A stretch of 64,000 nucleotides of DNA from Bacillota bacterium (GTDB lineage Bacteria > Bacillota > Sulfobacillia > JAJZYS01 > JAJZLH01), in the NCBI GenBank assembly GCA_021850485.1, contig JAJZLY010000008.1:209879-273878 (forward strand). The letters run 5' to 3'. The notes beneath the pieces were generated by a model that saw only the letters and a list, made by a program, of their open reading frames with translations, searched no databases and was not told the DNA's origin. Shown here one piece after another: positions 52,490-60,945 of the stretch (positions within the stretch are counted from its first letter, which is position 1; each line of letters opens with the position of its first letter). Position numbers and translations under genes: made by a program.

Positions 52490-54001
52490 CTACAGGTGAA
52501 TCGGCGTGGTCGTCCGGATGACCTCCACCCCCGACTGGTTGAAGACCACTTTGCCTTTCCCTGGTAGCGCTCGTTCAAGCGCCACAAGCAGGCTCTTCCG
52601 CGTGCTACCGGTCGAGTAGGCCGTATCGAGTAACACATACGTGCCCGTTGGCAGCACTGGGTGGTATGCCTGACTTGGCACGACCTCTACCGCTCGGTCT
52701 GCCAGGTGGGGAGCCACGAAGTTCTGGGTCACGACTGGCGCAGACCCAGGCACCAGCAGTGCTGCTGCCTCCACTTGCACGAGATTCGGCGGCTGTGGTC
52801 CAAACGCTACGTGCTTTTCATGATAGAGCACGACCAACAGGAGCACGAGCGGCAGGACCATCACCAGTTGTCGCCTCACGCGGGGCATGCGGCTCGGCAG
52901 TGATGAAACCGCCACGACCGTTCCCATCAACAGAAACGGCACGGCAGCCACTGTGAACTGGTCGAAGGGGTCAGTAGTGGCACCCTTTGCGGTCAAGAGG
53001 TTGAGGCCCACCACGAACAGGGCAGGGATCCACCAGGGATTGAGAACACGCCGCCATCCCAGTGCCACCAAGGCAACGAGTGGAATGACGAGGACGCCCA
53101 GGTATTCATAGGTGCGAAGTTGGCCAGCAATCCGGGCCAAGAGGGCAGGCACCGTGGTCGCAGCCAATCCGGGGACAATCTGGACTGTCGCCCCATGAGT
53201 GAGAGCCGGCATCACGACGTGGGCATCCAAAGCAAAGGCAACCGCCGCCGCCGCCATCACGGCCAAGCCGGACCAGCTGTGACGCTGAAAAATCAAGACA
53301 GCACCTAGTGCCAGCGTCGGCAAGGTCGCTGTATCCCTGACCAGGGCCGCCACCAAGGCCAGTACAGCCGCCCAGATCCAGCGGTCGCGCAGGCCTGCCC
53401 AGATGACGGCGAACAAGACGGGCACAGCCAGCACATCGGGGTGAAAGTCTGCCAGATTTACACCGACTACAGTCGGAAATGTGAGATAGATTAGTCCCAA
53501 CAAGTGGGCGACAGAGGGATGTACGCCCATGAATTCGGCGATCCGGCGCACGAATAGGTACCCTAGTCCGAGACAAAACGCTTGGGCGACAAGTAGGAGC
53601 CCCACTCCACCAATTGCATACAAGGGGGCAAACAGGAGCAACGCCAAGGATCCACCACGGGCCAGGATCGACTGCCCGGTGTAGCTGGAGGGAGCGAAGA
53701 AACCTCGGTGCCATATCATCCACAGACCCTGCTGGTACAGGCCCAGATCCCAACCGTTCGCCAGCCACAGATGATAGCGGAGAACCGTCACGGTTCCCAT
53801 AATCGCCGTGTAGGCGAGGACCCATGCCCAGATCTGGAGCCGCTCTGGCACCAGCAGAGAGCCGATGCCACCTTCGGTCAATTGGTCAGCGGACTCCTCA
53901 GATGGTGGTGGAGCTGGCGGCAACTGGATATCGCTGGTGCTCAAAGTGCCAAGGCGGCCTCCTTCACTGCTCGGCTGGCCTCCGGAGGCCAATCTGGTCA
54001 A
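52490..54001 (-). CDS. DUF2079 polytopic membrane protein
   Basis: 503 residues with about ten membrane helices. GWDLGLYQQGLWMIWHRG near residue 85 and VNLADFHPDVLAVPVLFAVIWAGLRDRW match the DUF2079 family (GT-C-like fold, function unknown). An N-terminal Pro/Glu-rich tail precedes the first helix at about 58. The start is uncertain: TTG at 54001 is 21 nt from an AGGAGG; a TTG 19 codons later has AAGGAGG 12 nt upstream. It begins the ABC-exporter operon and could transfer a sugar to the exported glycan. Confidence 0.75.
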   Translation of the reverse strand: MTRLASGGQPSSEGGRLGTLSTSDIQLPPAPPPSEESADQLTEGGIGSLLVPERLQIWAWVLAYTAIMGTVTVLRYHLWLANGWDLGLYQQGLWMIWHRGFFAPSSYTGQSILARGGSLALLLFAPLYAIGGVGLLLVAQAFCLGLGYLFVRRIAEFMGVHPSVAHLLGLIYLTFPTVVGVNLADFHPDVLAVPVLFAVIWAGLRDRWIWAAVLALVAALVRDTATLPTLALGAVLIFQRHSWSGLAVMAAAAVAFALDAHVVMPALTHGATVQIVPGLAATTVPALLARIAGQLRTYEYLGVLVIPLVALVALGWRRVLNPWWIPALFVVGLNLLTAKGATTDPFDQFTVAAVPFLLMGTVVAVSSLPSRMPRVRRQLVMVLPLVLLLVVLYHEKHVAFGPQPPNLVQVEAAALLVPGSAPVVTQNFVAPHLADRAVEVVPSQAYHPVLPTGTYVLLDTAYSTGSTRKSLLVALERALPGKGKVVFNQSGVEVIRTTTPIHL

Positions 54002-54207
54002 ACTTCTCGACTCTCAGTCGATCCTCCTAGTTTGCCTTGATCTGTCTCCCACATAGCCTCGGCAACTACGGCGCCCCGGAGAGATTCGGACCCCCTCACT
54101 GGCAACTGGGATCCTCTAGTCACATAGCCGGCGCCGCCAACGACTCGAGCGTTGCGGTCACAACTTGCCGACCACCTTTGCGGCTGCCACCTCTCTTGGT
54201 AGCATCC

Positions 54208-55553
54208 GGCTCGGGTAGCGCCGGCGCTGTGTCAAGAACTGTGGGCTGGCAGAGCAGGGAGGAAGGCGAGCAGCATCTTCTTGCGGTAGCGGTCTCGATT
54301 GGTGAAGCCGTAACTGATGCGTTTGAGCAGCTTGATCTTGGTGTGCAGGCCTTCGATGTAGCCGTTGGTCCAGCGTTGGGCGGTGTGCCAGTGGTGGAGC
54401 AGACCATCTCGCCATCTGCGGACCAGATTGGCCAGCATGTGGCCCTCGACGTGGTCGCAGCTGTCGGCGTTCAAGAGCCAGCGGGAGAGCAGCTGGGCGG
54501 CCAGGGCAGGATCTGGCTCCTGGAGCAGGGTGCGGAAGTCTTCTTTCAGGGCGTAGAGGGCGGCCCGGGGCCGGGTAGTCCCGGCAGATCGCCGCCAGCT
54601 GGCCGTGCTGGGGAAGCGAGAGCTTCTCCGCACCCTTGACCAGCGGCCAGCGGGGGATGGGGCGGCGGATCTCGGCCTGCTCCAGACGGCGGACGTCATC
54701 CAGGACTCTCGTCATCTCCCGCACCAGGTGAAAGGGGTCGGGCACCACCACGGCGGCAGGGCACAGCCGGGAAAACACCTTGCGGTAAGATTCCTTGAGG
54801 TCGGTGCTGACCACCCGGATGCGGTCCCTGACCTCTCCTGGCAACTCCTTCAGCCAGGCCTCCAAAGACGCCATGCGGTCGTCTGGGAGGATGACTAGCA
54901 GCCGCTTCAGCGGAGACCTGAGGGCGATCGTGATCATCAGGTCGGTGCCTCTGAAACTGTGCTCGTCCACGCTCAGCACCAGGTCGCCCGGGATCTGGTG
55001 CCAGGACCTATCCTCCAGCGGTACTGTGCGGTCCACCAGCCGCCTGAGGCTGGCTGGGCTAGCCCCCAGGTCCTGGGCCACAGCCCGGAAGCTCTGCCGG
55101 CGAAGCGCCACCAGGGCGATCTCTTGGGCCTGGGGGGTCTGGAGCTGCCAGGGCTCCAGGCCAACCGGCCGGGTGGTGACCGTCTTGCCGCACTGCTCAC
55201 AGAGGCCTCGTTGCGGCAGCCAGTTGAGGTGCACTGTCCTGACCCCGATCCACAGATGGCTGACCCGTCTCCTCGGCAGCCAGCCGTGGCCATGGACACT
55301 GCCGCCGCAGCTGGCGCAGCGTTTCGGCAACGCCGGCTCCACCTCGACCTCCCAGCCGCCGTCTCGCTCTACCGCCTCCCTGACCGCAACCCCTTCCAAC
55401 CCCAGCAGCGCTGCGATACGCTCATCCACACGGAAGCACTCCTTTTCTGTTGGCCGGTACCACCAGATTTGGAGCTGCTTCCGCTATTTCCCCCTTTCCC
55501 ACCACTCACCCCACAGGTTTCATCCTAGAGCCGGTAGCGCCTTGCGCTAAGCC
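54208..55553 (-). mobile_element. ISL3-family insertion sequence, inactive
   Basis: A 1.3-kb element with one transposase gene. Both ends carry a TAGCGC-(N2-3)-GCGCT palindrome (54216-54228 and 55535-55549) and a GGCT terminus facing inward, plausible terminal inverted repeats. I could not find an 8-bp target duplication. It separates the ABC-exporter operon from the lower-GC block to its right. Confidence 0.6.
54232..55429 (-). pseudogene. ISL3 transposase with a frameshift
   Basis: The N-terminal part has a zinc ribbon (CASCGG / CEQCGK), and the DDE region includes VLSVDEHSFRG and VVSTDLKESYRK. At about 54560-54575 the frame changes: upstream coding runs in one frame to ICRDYPAPG, and the family C-terminus (ALYALKEDFRTLL..., WTNGYIEGLHTKIKLLKRISYGFTN with the final acidic residue) continues in another frame to a stop at 54232. 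The shift is in a G/C run, so it could be a slippage mutation. Transposition activity is probably lost. Confidence 0.85.
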
Positions 55554-55763
55554 TCTCAGAGTGCCACTCTCCATCTATCACTCACTGTCTTCTCACATCA
55601 CAAGGGAGGTCAACATGGCGCCAGGGCCCCCCGGAGTCAGGCACACATTAATGTACGGGAACGACCGCAGGAATGTCGCGCTGATGCACAAGATTCCTCA
55701 GCCGTTGTCTAGATTCTGACTCGACATCTGCGAGACGAGCGCGGGGGGGGTCGTCAGTAACCG
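55554..55763. other. Flank right of the insertion sequence
   Basis: About 210 bp (330 bp counting from the transposase start). It has a G-run before the next ATG but no clear ribosome-binding site or promoter hexamers. GC content falls from here rightwards. Confidence 0.35.
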
Positions 55764-57410
55764 ATGGCGCTGAAGTCAATAAAGTCGAGATATTCCTTCA
55801 TCGAAGACTTTCCCTTGCGTCGCATCCTTACTCTCGTCTTCTTGGCTAGCCCTTTCGTAATCTACATCACCTTTGTTGCTAAGTTCGGCGTGAATATTCC
55901 ATTTTGGGACGAATGGGACTTTACCGGACTAGTCATAGCCTACTACAATCACACGTTGACATTCCCCATGTTGTGGGCTCAACACAACGAGAATCGAATG
56001 CTGGTTCCAGAGATTATTTACATTACTGTTCAATTACTGACCCACTATCACAATAAGGTCATAATGTACCTTGACGCTGGGATCCTTGCCACCGCCGTGT
56101 ATGCAATGATTTGGTTTCTGGGGCGCTATATACACAGAACATTATGGCTTCTCCCGATCCCCTACATCTTATTTAGCCTCATTCAGAACGAGAACACCCT
56201 GTGGGCCTTTCAAACAGCCTGGTATCTCGTGTTACTAGCACTCGTTGGCGGTACCATTGTTCTCGCACTCGATTGTAGATGGGCTGTACTCATCGCCGTG
56301 GTTCTGGGCATTCTCGCGTCCTTGTCGTCTGTCCAGGGACTTCTGATCTGGCCGAGCCTTGCCCCCTTCTTCCTTCACCGCACTAAAACTGACAGACTCC
56401 AATGGCTAGTCGCCGGTTTCTTTACCATTGGCGTCTACCTCTTGGGATTCAATTTTGGCATATCGGGAGGTCCTGGCTACCTCTATGCCCTGACCCATCC
56501 CGTCATTGCCCTGAAGTACTTTTTCGTCGCGTGCAGTGGTATTTTTGCCATCTCCAACAATAGCCCCGGCGGGTACTTTGAAGCGGGCGTCCTTGGCATA
56601 GTCCTCTTCGGGGCTGCCGTGTACAGCTTATTCCTCTGGTGGAGGCATCCCAGAGATATTCTCCTTCAATCTACTGCAGCCTGGATCCTCTTTGCCCTAT
56701 TTTTCGACTTGTTGCTCGTGATCGGGAGATCAGGCTTTGGAATACCGCAGGCTCTGTCATCACGCTATACGACGTACAATTTGCTTCTTTTGGTTGCCGT
56801 CTATGTGACGTTTGTGCGTGCCTATCTGATAGAGAAGCATCCACAGCCGAAATATGCGTTGGCACTTGGAGTCGTCGGCCTGCTCATGGTGATACAGGTC
56901 AGCGCCGGGACACGGATAGGTCTGCTACAGGGTTACGGTACGTTCCAAAACAGGATCCAGGCGGCCGACCTAGTGGTTAACTACGAGACCTCCTCTGCGC
57001 ACTTCCCCGCCTTGATCACCCAGTACGTATTCCCAGACGTCCCGGTCGTCCTGCAAGATAGCGCCTGGCTGGCCGAGCATCGGCTCAACGTATTCTCGGA
57101 GCCACAAGCGAATATGTACAGGAGTTGGGGAGTGTTGCCAGGGGGCACTCCAGGACCCCTCCTCACCATTCCGTCAGCATTCCGACATTACCTTCTGACA
57201 AACCCATTTGCCTACAGGGCATGGGTCACCTTGTCCACCATCTACGATGGAAGGTCCGATCTACAGGCAGCGTTCGGCAGCGGCTCCGGATTCGACGCGA
57301 AGCTACTACAATGGGCAACAACATCGGGCGTCACCATCGATGGTGACGCCCCTTATCTGATTCCGTACAAGGCTCAGCTGTTCCAGATGTACCATCTGTT
57401 GAAATCGTAA
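55764..57410 (+). CDS. Polytopic GT-C-like membrane protein
   Basis: 548 residues with about ten helices. An early external loop has NIPFWDEWDFTG, with acidic residues placed as in GT-C glycosyltransferases, then WAQHNENRML and IQNENTLWAFQTAWYL. The C-terminal domain is soluble. I do not recognise a named family, but the pattern fits an undecaprenyl-phosphate-sugar-dependent transferase. Codon use and GC are lower than in neighbours, suggesting transfer. It leads a cluster with an SMR-like carrier, a dehydrogenase, an epimerase and a DPM1-like GT2. Confidence 0.65.
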   Translation: MALKSIKSRYSFIEDFPLRRILTLVFLASPFVIYITFVAKFGVNIPFWDEWDFTGLVIAYYNHTLTFPMLWAQHNENRMLVPEIIYITVQLLTHYHNKVIMYLDAGILATAVYAMIWFLGRYIHRTLWLLPIPYILFSLIQNENTLWAFQTAWYLVLLALVGGTIVLALDCRWAVLIAVVLGILASLSSVQGLLIWPSLAPFFLHRTKTDRLQWLVAGFFTIGVYLLGFNFGISGGPGYLYALTHPVIALKYFFVACSGIFAISNNSPGGYFEAGVLGIVLFGAAVYSLFLWWRHPRDILLQSTAAWILFALFFDLLLVIGRSGFGIPQALSSRYTTYNLLLLVAVYVTFVRAYLIEKHPQPKYALALGVVGLLMVIQVSAGTRIGLLQGYGTFQNRIQAADLVVNYETSSAHFPALITQYVFPDVPVVLQDSAWLAEHRLNVFSEPQANMYRSWGVLPGGTPGPLLTIPSAFRHYLLTNPFAYRAWVTLSTIYDGRSDLQAAFGSGSGFDAKLLQWATTSGVTIDGDAPYLIPYKAQLFQMYHLLKS

Positions 57411-57426
57411 GTCGGAGGTGAATCTC

Positions 57427-57765
57427 TTGTGGCTCTACTTGGTCCTTGCCATCCTCTGTAATAGTGCCGCTAACGTCTTGATGAAGGTGGCTTCAACTTC
57501 CATCGGGCACGGCCTAGGTATCAGAGGCATGGTTCAGAGTGGTTGGGTCTGGCTCGGCCTATTCTTATTTGGCGTCGCATTGATCTTCTACCTGTCGGTC
57601 CTGCAGAGAATGCAACTGAGCGTAGCGTATCCGATCATGACCGGAACAGGATTCATGCTTGTCACGCTCGCGTCGGTCCTCATGTTTAACGAGACGATCA
57701 CATGGACGAAGATCCTTGGCTCAGGAGTCATCTTAATCGGCGCTATCCTCCTCACTCGAAGCTAG
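57427..57765 (+). CDS. SMR/EamA-like small membrane carrier
   Basis: 112 residues with four membrane helices. YLVLAILCNSAANVLMKVAS, LQRMQLSVAYPIMTGTGFMLVTLASVLMFNE and the last helix match the DMT superfamily (EmrE/ArnE-like). The start is TTG 57427: GGAGG at 57414-57418 is spaced 8 nt from it, and the in-frame GTG at 57418 lies within that site. In this context it probably flips an undecaprenyl-phosphate-linked sugar, as ArnE/F or GtrA do. Confidence 0.8.
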   Translation: MWLYLVLAILCNSAANVLMKVASTSIGHGLGIRGMVQSGWVWLGLFLFGVALIFYLSVLQRMQLSVAYPIMTGTGFMLVTLASVLMFNETITWTKILGSGVILIGAILLTRS

Positions 57766-57878
57766 ACGAGACGCGTTGAGGTTGATCGGAAGAGGCTCTC
57801 AGGGGTGCATAGCGAAGCGTGAGGGAACGCTACATCCAGGCACAAGTCGAGGAGAAGGCAGAAAGGCGGTAGCTACCT

Positions 57879-59072
57879 TTGCGATTTGACTATGACCTGT
57901 GTGTTGTCGGCGGCTGTGGCCATGTTGGGCTGCCACTGTCGATCATGTTCGCTACAAATGGCAAGAAGGTTTGTATCTTTGACATCAATGATCAATCCCT
58001 ACAACTCGTCTCCGCGGGCACGATGCCATTCAAGGAGCAGGATGCGGAGCCCCTCCTGCAGCAAGCCCTGCAAGAGGGGAACCTCACGCTTTCCAACTCT
58101 CCGGAGTCCATCAGCCGGAGCGAGGCCGTTGTCCTGATCATCGGAACACCGGTCGATGAGTTTCTGAATCCGCGCCTTCGCGACATGAAGCGGGCAATCG
58201 ACATGTACAGTCCCTATTTTGTGGCCGGGCAGTTGCTGGTTCTCCGAAGCACTGTCTTCCCCGGGACGACGGAGTTTGTGGTGAAATCTCTGAGTCGGGC
58301 TGGCATCGAGATTGATGTGGCATTTTGTCCTGAGCGCATTGCCGAGGGCCACGCCATCAAGGAGCTTCGGGAACTCCCACAGATTGTGTCCTCGTTTACC
58401 GCCAGCGGGCTGCAGAGGGCCGGGACCCTTTTCCGGTCCTTAACAGAGGACATTGTGGAGCTACGTCCAGCCGAGGCGGAATTGGCGAAGCTGTTTACCA
58501 ACGCGTGGCGATACCTGAAGTTTTCGGTGGCCAATCAGTTTTACATGATCGCAAATGATCAAGGTCTCGATTACTACGCGATTCACCACGCACTCACTTA
58601 CAAGTATCCTCGCGCTCAGGATCTCCCTACGGCAGGGTTTGCGGCGGGTCCCTGTCTCTTGAAAGACACAATGCAACTCGCGGCGCACTATGGAAACAGT
58701 TTCTACCTGGGCCAGGCCGCCATGTTGGTCAACGAAGGGCTGCCTGGTTATATCGTACGTTCAATTCAGAAGACCACCAATCTTGCTGCCCTGACTGTCG
58801 GAATCTTAGGAATGGCTTTCAAGGCCGAGAGCGACGATACGCGCAGCTCGCTCTCCTACAAGTTGCGCAAGATCCTGGAGATGGAGTGCTCTGAGGTCCT
58901 CTGCACCGATCCATATGTGCGTGACCCTGGCTTTGTGTCCGCAGAGGAACTCGTCCGTAGAAGTGATCTCCTGATCGTCGGCGCCCCACATCACAGCTAT
59001 CGGGACCTAGACACTGCCGGTAAGCCAGTGGTCGACATCTGGAATCTCTATGCGCACGGTGGACTGGTGTGA
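57879..59072 (+). CDS. Nucleotide-sugar dehydrogenase (UDP-Glc/GDP-Man dehydrogenase family)
   Basis: 397 residues. YDLCVVGGCGHVGLPLSIMFATNGKKV, VLRSTVFPGTTEFVV, FCPERIAEGHAIKEL, AKLFTNAWRYLKFSVANQF and the catalytic cysteine in AAGPCLLKDT fit the family. It oxidises a UDP- or GDP-sugar to a uronate. TTG start with AAGGCGG upstream. The end overlaps the next gene (GTGA). It differs clearly from the dehydrogenase at 14903. Confidence 0.88.
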   Translation: MRFDYDLCVVGGCGHVGLPLSIMFATNGKKVCIFDINDQSLQLVSAGTMPFKEQDAEPLLQQALQEGNLTLSNSPESISRSEAVVLIIGTPVDEFLNPRLRDMKRAIDMYSPYFVAGQLLVLRSTVFPGTTEFVVKSLSRAGIEIDVAFCPERIAEGHAIKELRELPQIVSSFTASGLQRAGTLFRSLTEDIVELRPAEAELAKLFTNAWRYLKFSVANQFYMIANDQGLDYYAIHHALTYKYPRAQDLPTAGFAAGPCLLKDTMQLAAHYGNSFYLGQAAMLVNEGLPGYIVRSIQKTTNLAALTVGILGMAFKAESDDTRSSLSYKLRKILEMECSEVLCTDPYVRDPGFVSAEELVRRSDLLIVGAPHHSYRDLDTAGKPVVDIWNLYAHGGLV

Positions 59073-60088
59073 AGATACTGGTGACGGGCGCTGCCGGGTT
59101 CGTTGCAGGCTATCTGATCGAAGATCTCCTAGAGCACGGCCACACAGTGGTCGGGGTGGACAACTTCAGCAAGTACGGGCGATCTGAAAAAGCCTACGAT
59201 GCCCACCCTCGGTATATCTTTCGAGAGGCTGACGTCAAGGATGTCGGCGTGCTCCGAGAGGTCATGGCGGATTGCGATCAGGTAGTCGCCATCGCGGCGA
59301 TGATCGGTGGCATATCCTACTTTCATGAGCTTGCGTACGATCTCTTGGCAGAGAACGAGCGGATCACGGCATCCACCTTCGATGCGGCGATCTGGGCGCG
59401 ACAACACGGACAATTGGAGAAGATTAATGTGGTCTCGTCATCAATGGTGTTCGAGAGTGCGACCACATTCCCGACTCCCGAGGGTGAGGAGAGACATTGC
59501 CCGCCTCCTCAATCCACCTATGGCTTCCAAAAGCTAGCGACCGAGTATTTCGCACGAGGCGCCTGGGAGCAGTACACCCTGCCGTACACCATAATTCGCC
59601 CGTTCAACTGTGTTGGCATAGGAGAACGCAGGGCCGTCAGCGAGAAGACCGTCATGTCGGGCAATGTGCGCCTCGCCATGAGCCATGTCCTTCCTGACCT
59701 AGTTCAGAAGGTGCTCAAGGGCCAGGACCCCCTACACATTCTGGGCAGCGGACAACAGGTCCGCCATTACACGTACGGTGGAGACCTAGCGCGAGGAATC
59801 CGCTTGTGTATTGAGCGTCCCGAAGCTGTGAACGAGGATTTCAATCTCTCAACAGATCGGGGAACTACCGTGCTGGAATTGGCACAGATGGTCTGGGAGT
59901 CGATCAAAGGCGATGAACCATTTCGGTTTGTGAGCGACGACCCCTACCTCTATGACGTCCAGAGGCGAGTTCCAAGCACGAAGAAGGCGCGGGAGACTCT
60001 CGGCTTCGAAGCGACGACATCACTGGAAGAGGTGCTTTCTGAGGTGATTCCATGGATCCGAGAACAAGTTGACTATGGGAACATCTAG
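59069..60088 (+). CDS. NAD-dependent epimerase/dehydratase
   Basis: 339 residues of the extended SDR family: KILVTGAAGFVAGYLIEDLLEHGHTVVGVDNFS, VVAIAAMIGGISYFH, VSSSMVFES and YGFQKLATEYF (Y-x3-K), with PFNCVGIGERR and YTYGGDLARG. It works on a nucleotide-sugar, probably the dehydrogenase product. GTG start overlapping the dehydrogenase stop by 4 nt; its own end overlaps the GT2 gene by 14 nt. Confidence 0.88.
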   Translation: MKILVTGAAGFVAGYLIEDLLEHGHTVVGVDNFSKYGRSEKAYDAHPRYIFREADVKDVGVLREVMADCDQVVAIAAMIGGISYFHELAYDLLAENERITASTFDAAIWARQHGQLEKINVVSSSMVFESATTFPTPEGEERHCPPPQSTYGFQKLATEYFARGAWEQYTLPYTIIRPFNCVGIGERRAVSEKTVMSGNVRLAMSHVLPDLVQKVLKGQDPLHILGSGQQVRHYTYGGDLARGIRLCIERPEAVNEDFNLSTDRGTTVLELAQMVWESIKGDEPFRFVSDDPYLYDVQRRVPSTKKARETLGFEATTSLEEVLSEVIPWIREQVDYGNI

Positions 60089-60875
60089 CGCTGATCCGCC
60101 GCCTGTCCTGGATTTCGTTGTTCCGGTGTACAACGAGCGCGAAAATATTGAGGCGTTTCTTAGGCAGGTGAAAACTCAGGTTGAGATTCCCTGCCGAGTT
60201 CTGATCGTCTACGACTTCCCGGAGGACAACACGATTCCAGAGGTGACTCGATTGGCTAGCCTCATGCCATTCGAGATCAAGCTGGTGGAAAACACCCTGG
60301 GCCGGGGGCCCCTCAACGCAATCAGGGCTGGCATCACCGCATCCACCAGCGAAGCCGTGATCGTAACCATGGCCGACTGCTCTGATGATCTCGGCGATGT
60401 GTCCAGAATGTACGCCTGCTATGCGCAGGGCGCTGATCTTGTCTGCGCTTCACGATATATGCGAGGCGGAGGACAGATCGGTGGCCCCTTGATCAAGGGG
60501 CTGCTGTCTCGCGTTGCTGGTATCTCCCTCCGTCTTCTGACCGGACTGCCGACCATGGATGCAACCAATAATTTTAAGCTCTACCGTCGGCAGGTCTTAG
60601 AGACGTTTCCCGTCGAGAGTCAGAAAGGGTTCGTGTTCGCCCTAGAGGTGACTGTGAAGGCCTTCCTCGGAGGCTTCGCTATCACCGAGGTGCCGACAAT
60701 CTGGCGTGATCGCACTGCCGGCAAGTCGAACTTCAGGCTGCTTCAATGGTTGCCACTGTACTGGCGATGGTACTGGCTGGCGGTGCGAGCGCGGGGATTC
60801 GGGTTGTATCGATCCATCCCCATTCCTCGGAAGTCGGAGAGCCCTCCAAGGTCCAAGTTGCAAGATCCTATGTGA
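60075..60875 (+). CDS. DPM1/GtrB-like GT2 glycosyltransferase
   Basis: 266 residues. LDFVVPVYNERENIEAFL, VYDFPEDNTIPEV, NTLGRGPLNAIRAGI, TMADCSDDLGDV (in place of DxD) and CASRYMRGGGQIGGPLIKGLLSRVA match polyprenyl-phosphate glycosyltransferases. It would charge undecaprenyl phosphate with a single sugar in the cytoplasm for flipping. ATG at 60075 is used although TTG 60069 is in frame. No C-terminal membrane pair is obvious, so it may be membrane-associated through partners. Confidence 0.86.
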   Translation: MGTSSADPPPVLDFVVPVYNERENIEAFLRQVKTQVEIPCRVLIVYDFPEDNTIPEVTRLASLMPFEIKLVENTLGRGPLNAIRAGITASTSEAVIVTMADCSDDLGDVSRMYACYAQGADLVCASRYMRGGGQIGGPLIKGLLSRVAGISLRLLTGLPTMDATNNFKLYRRQVLETFPVESQKGFVFALEVTVKAFLGGFAITEVPTIWRDRTAGKSNFRLLQWLPLYWRWYWLAVRARGFGLYRSIPIPRKSESPPRSKLQDPM

Positions 60876-60945
60876 GAGGACGCTGCCGATCGAGAAGCGT
60901 GGGTCTCACCAACATCGCTGCCCATGCTCATAGCCTGACGAGATG

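Noticed and set aside
54158-54560. C-terminal 130 codons of the first transposase frame
   Set aside because: They lack transposase similarity; the real C-terminus is in the neighbouring frame, which shows a frameshift.
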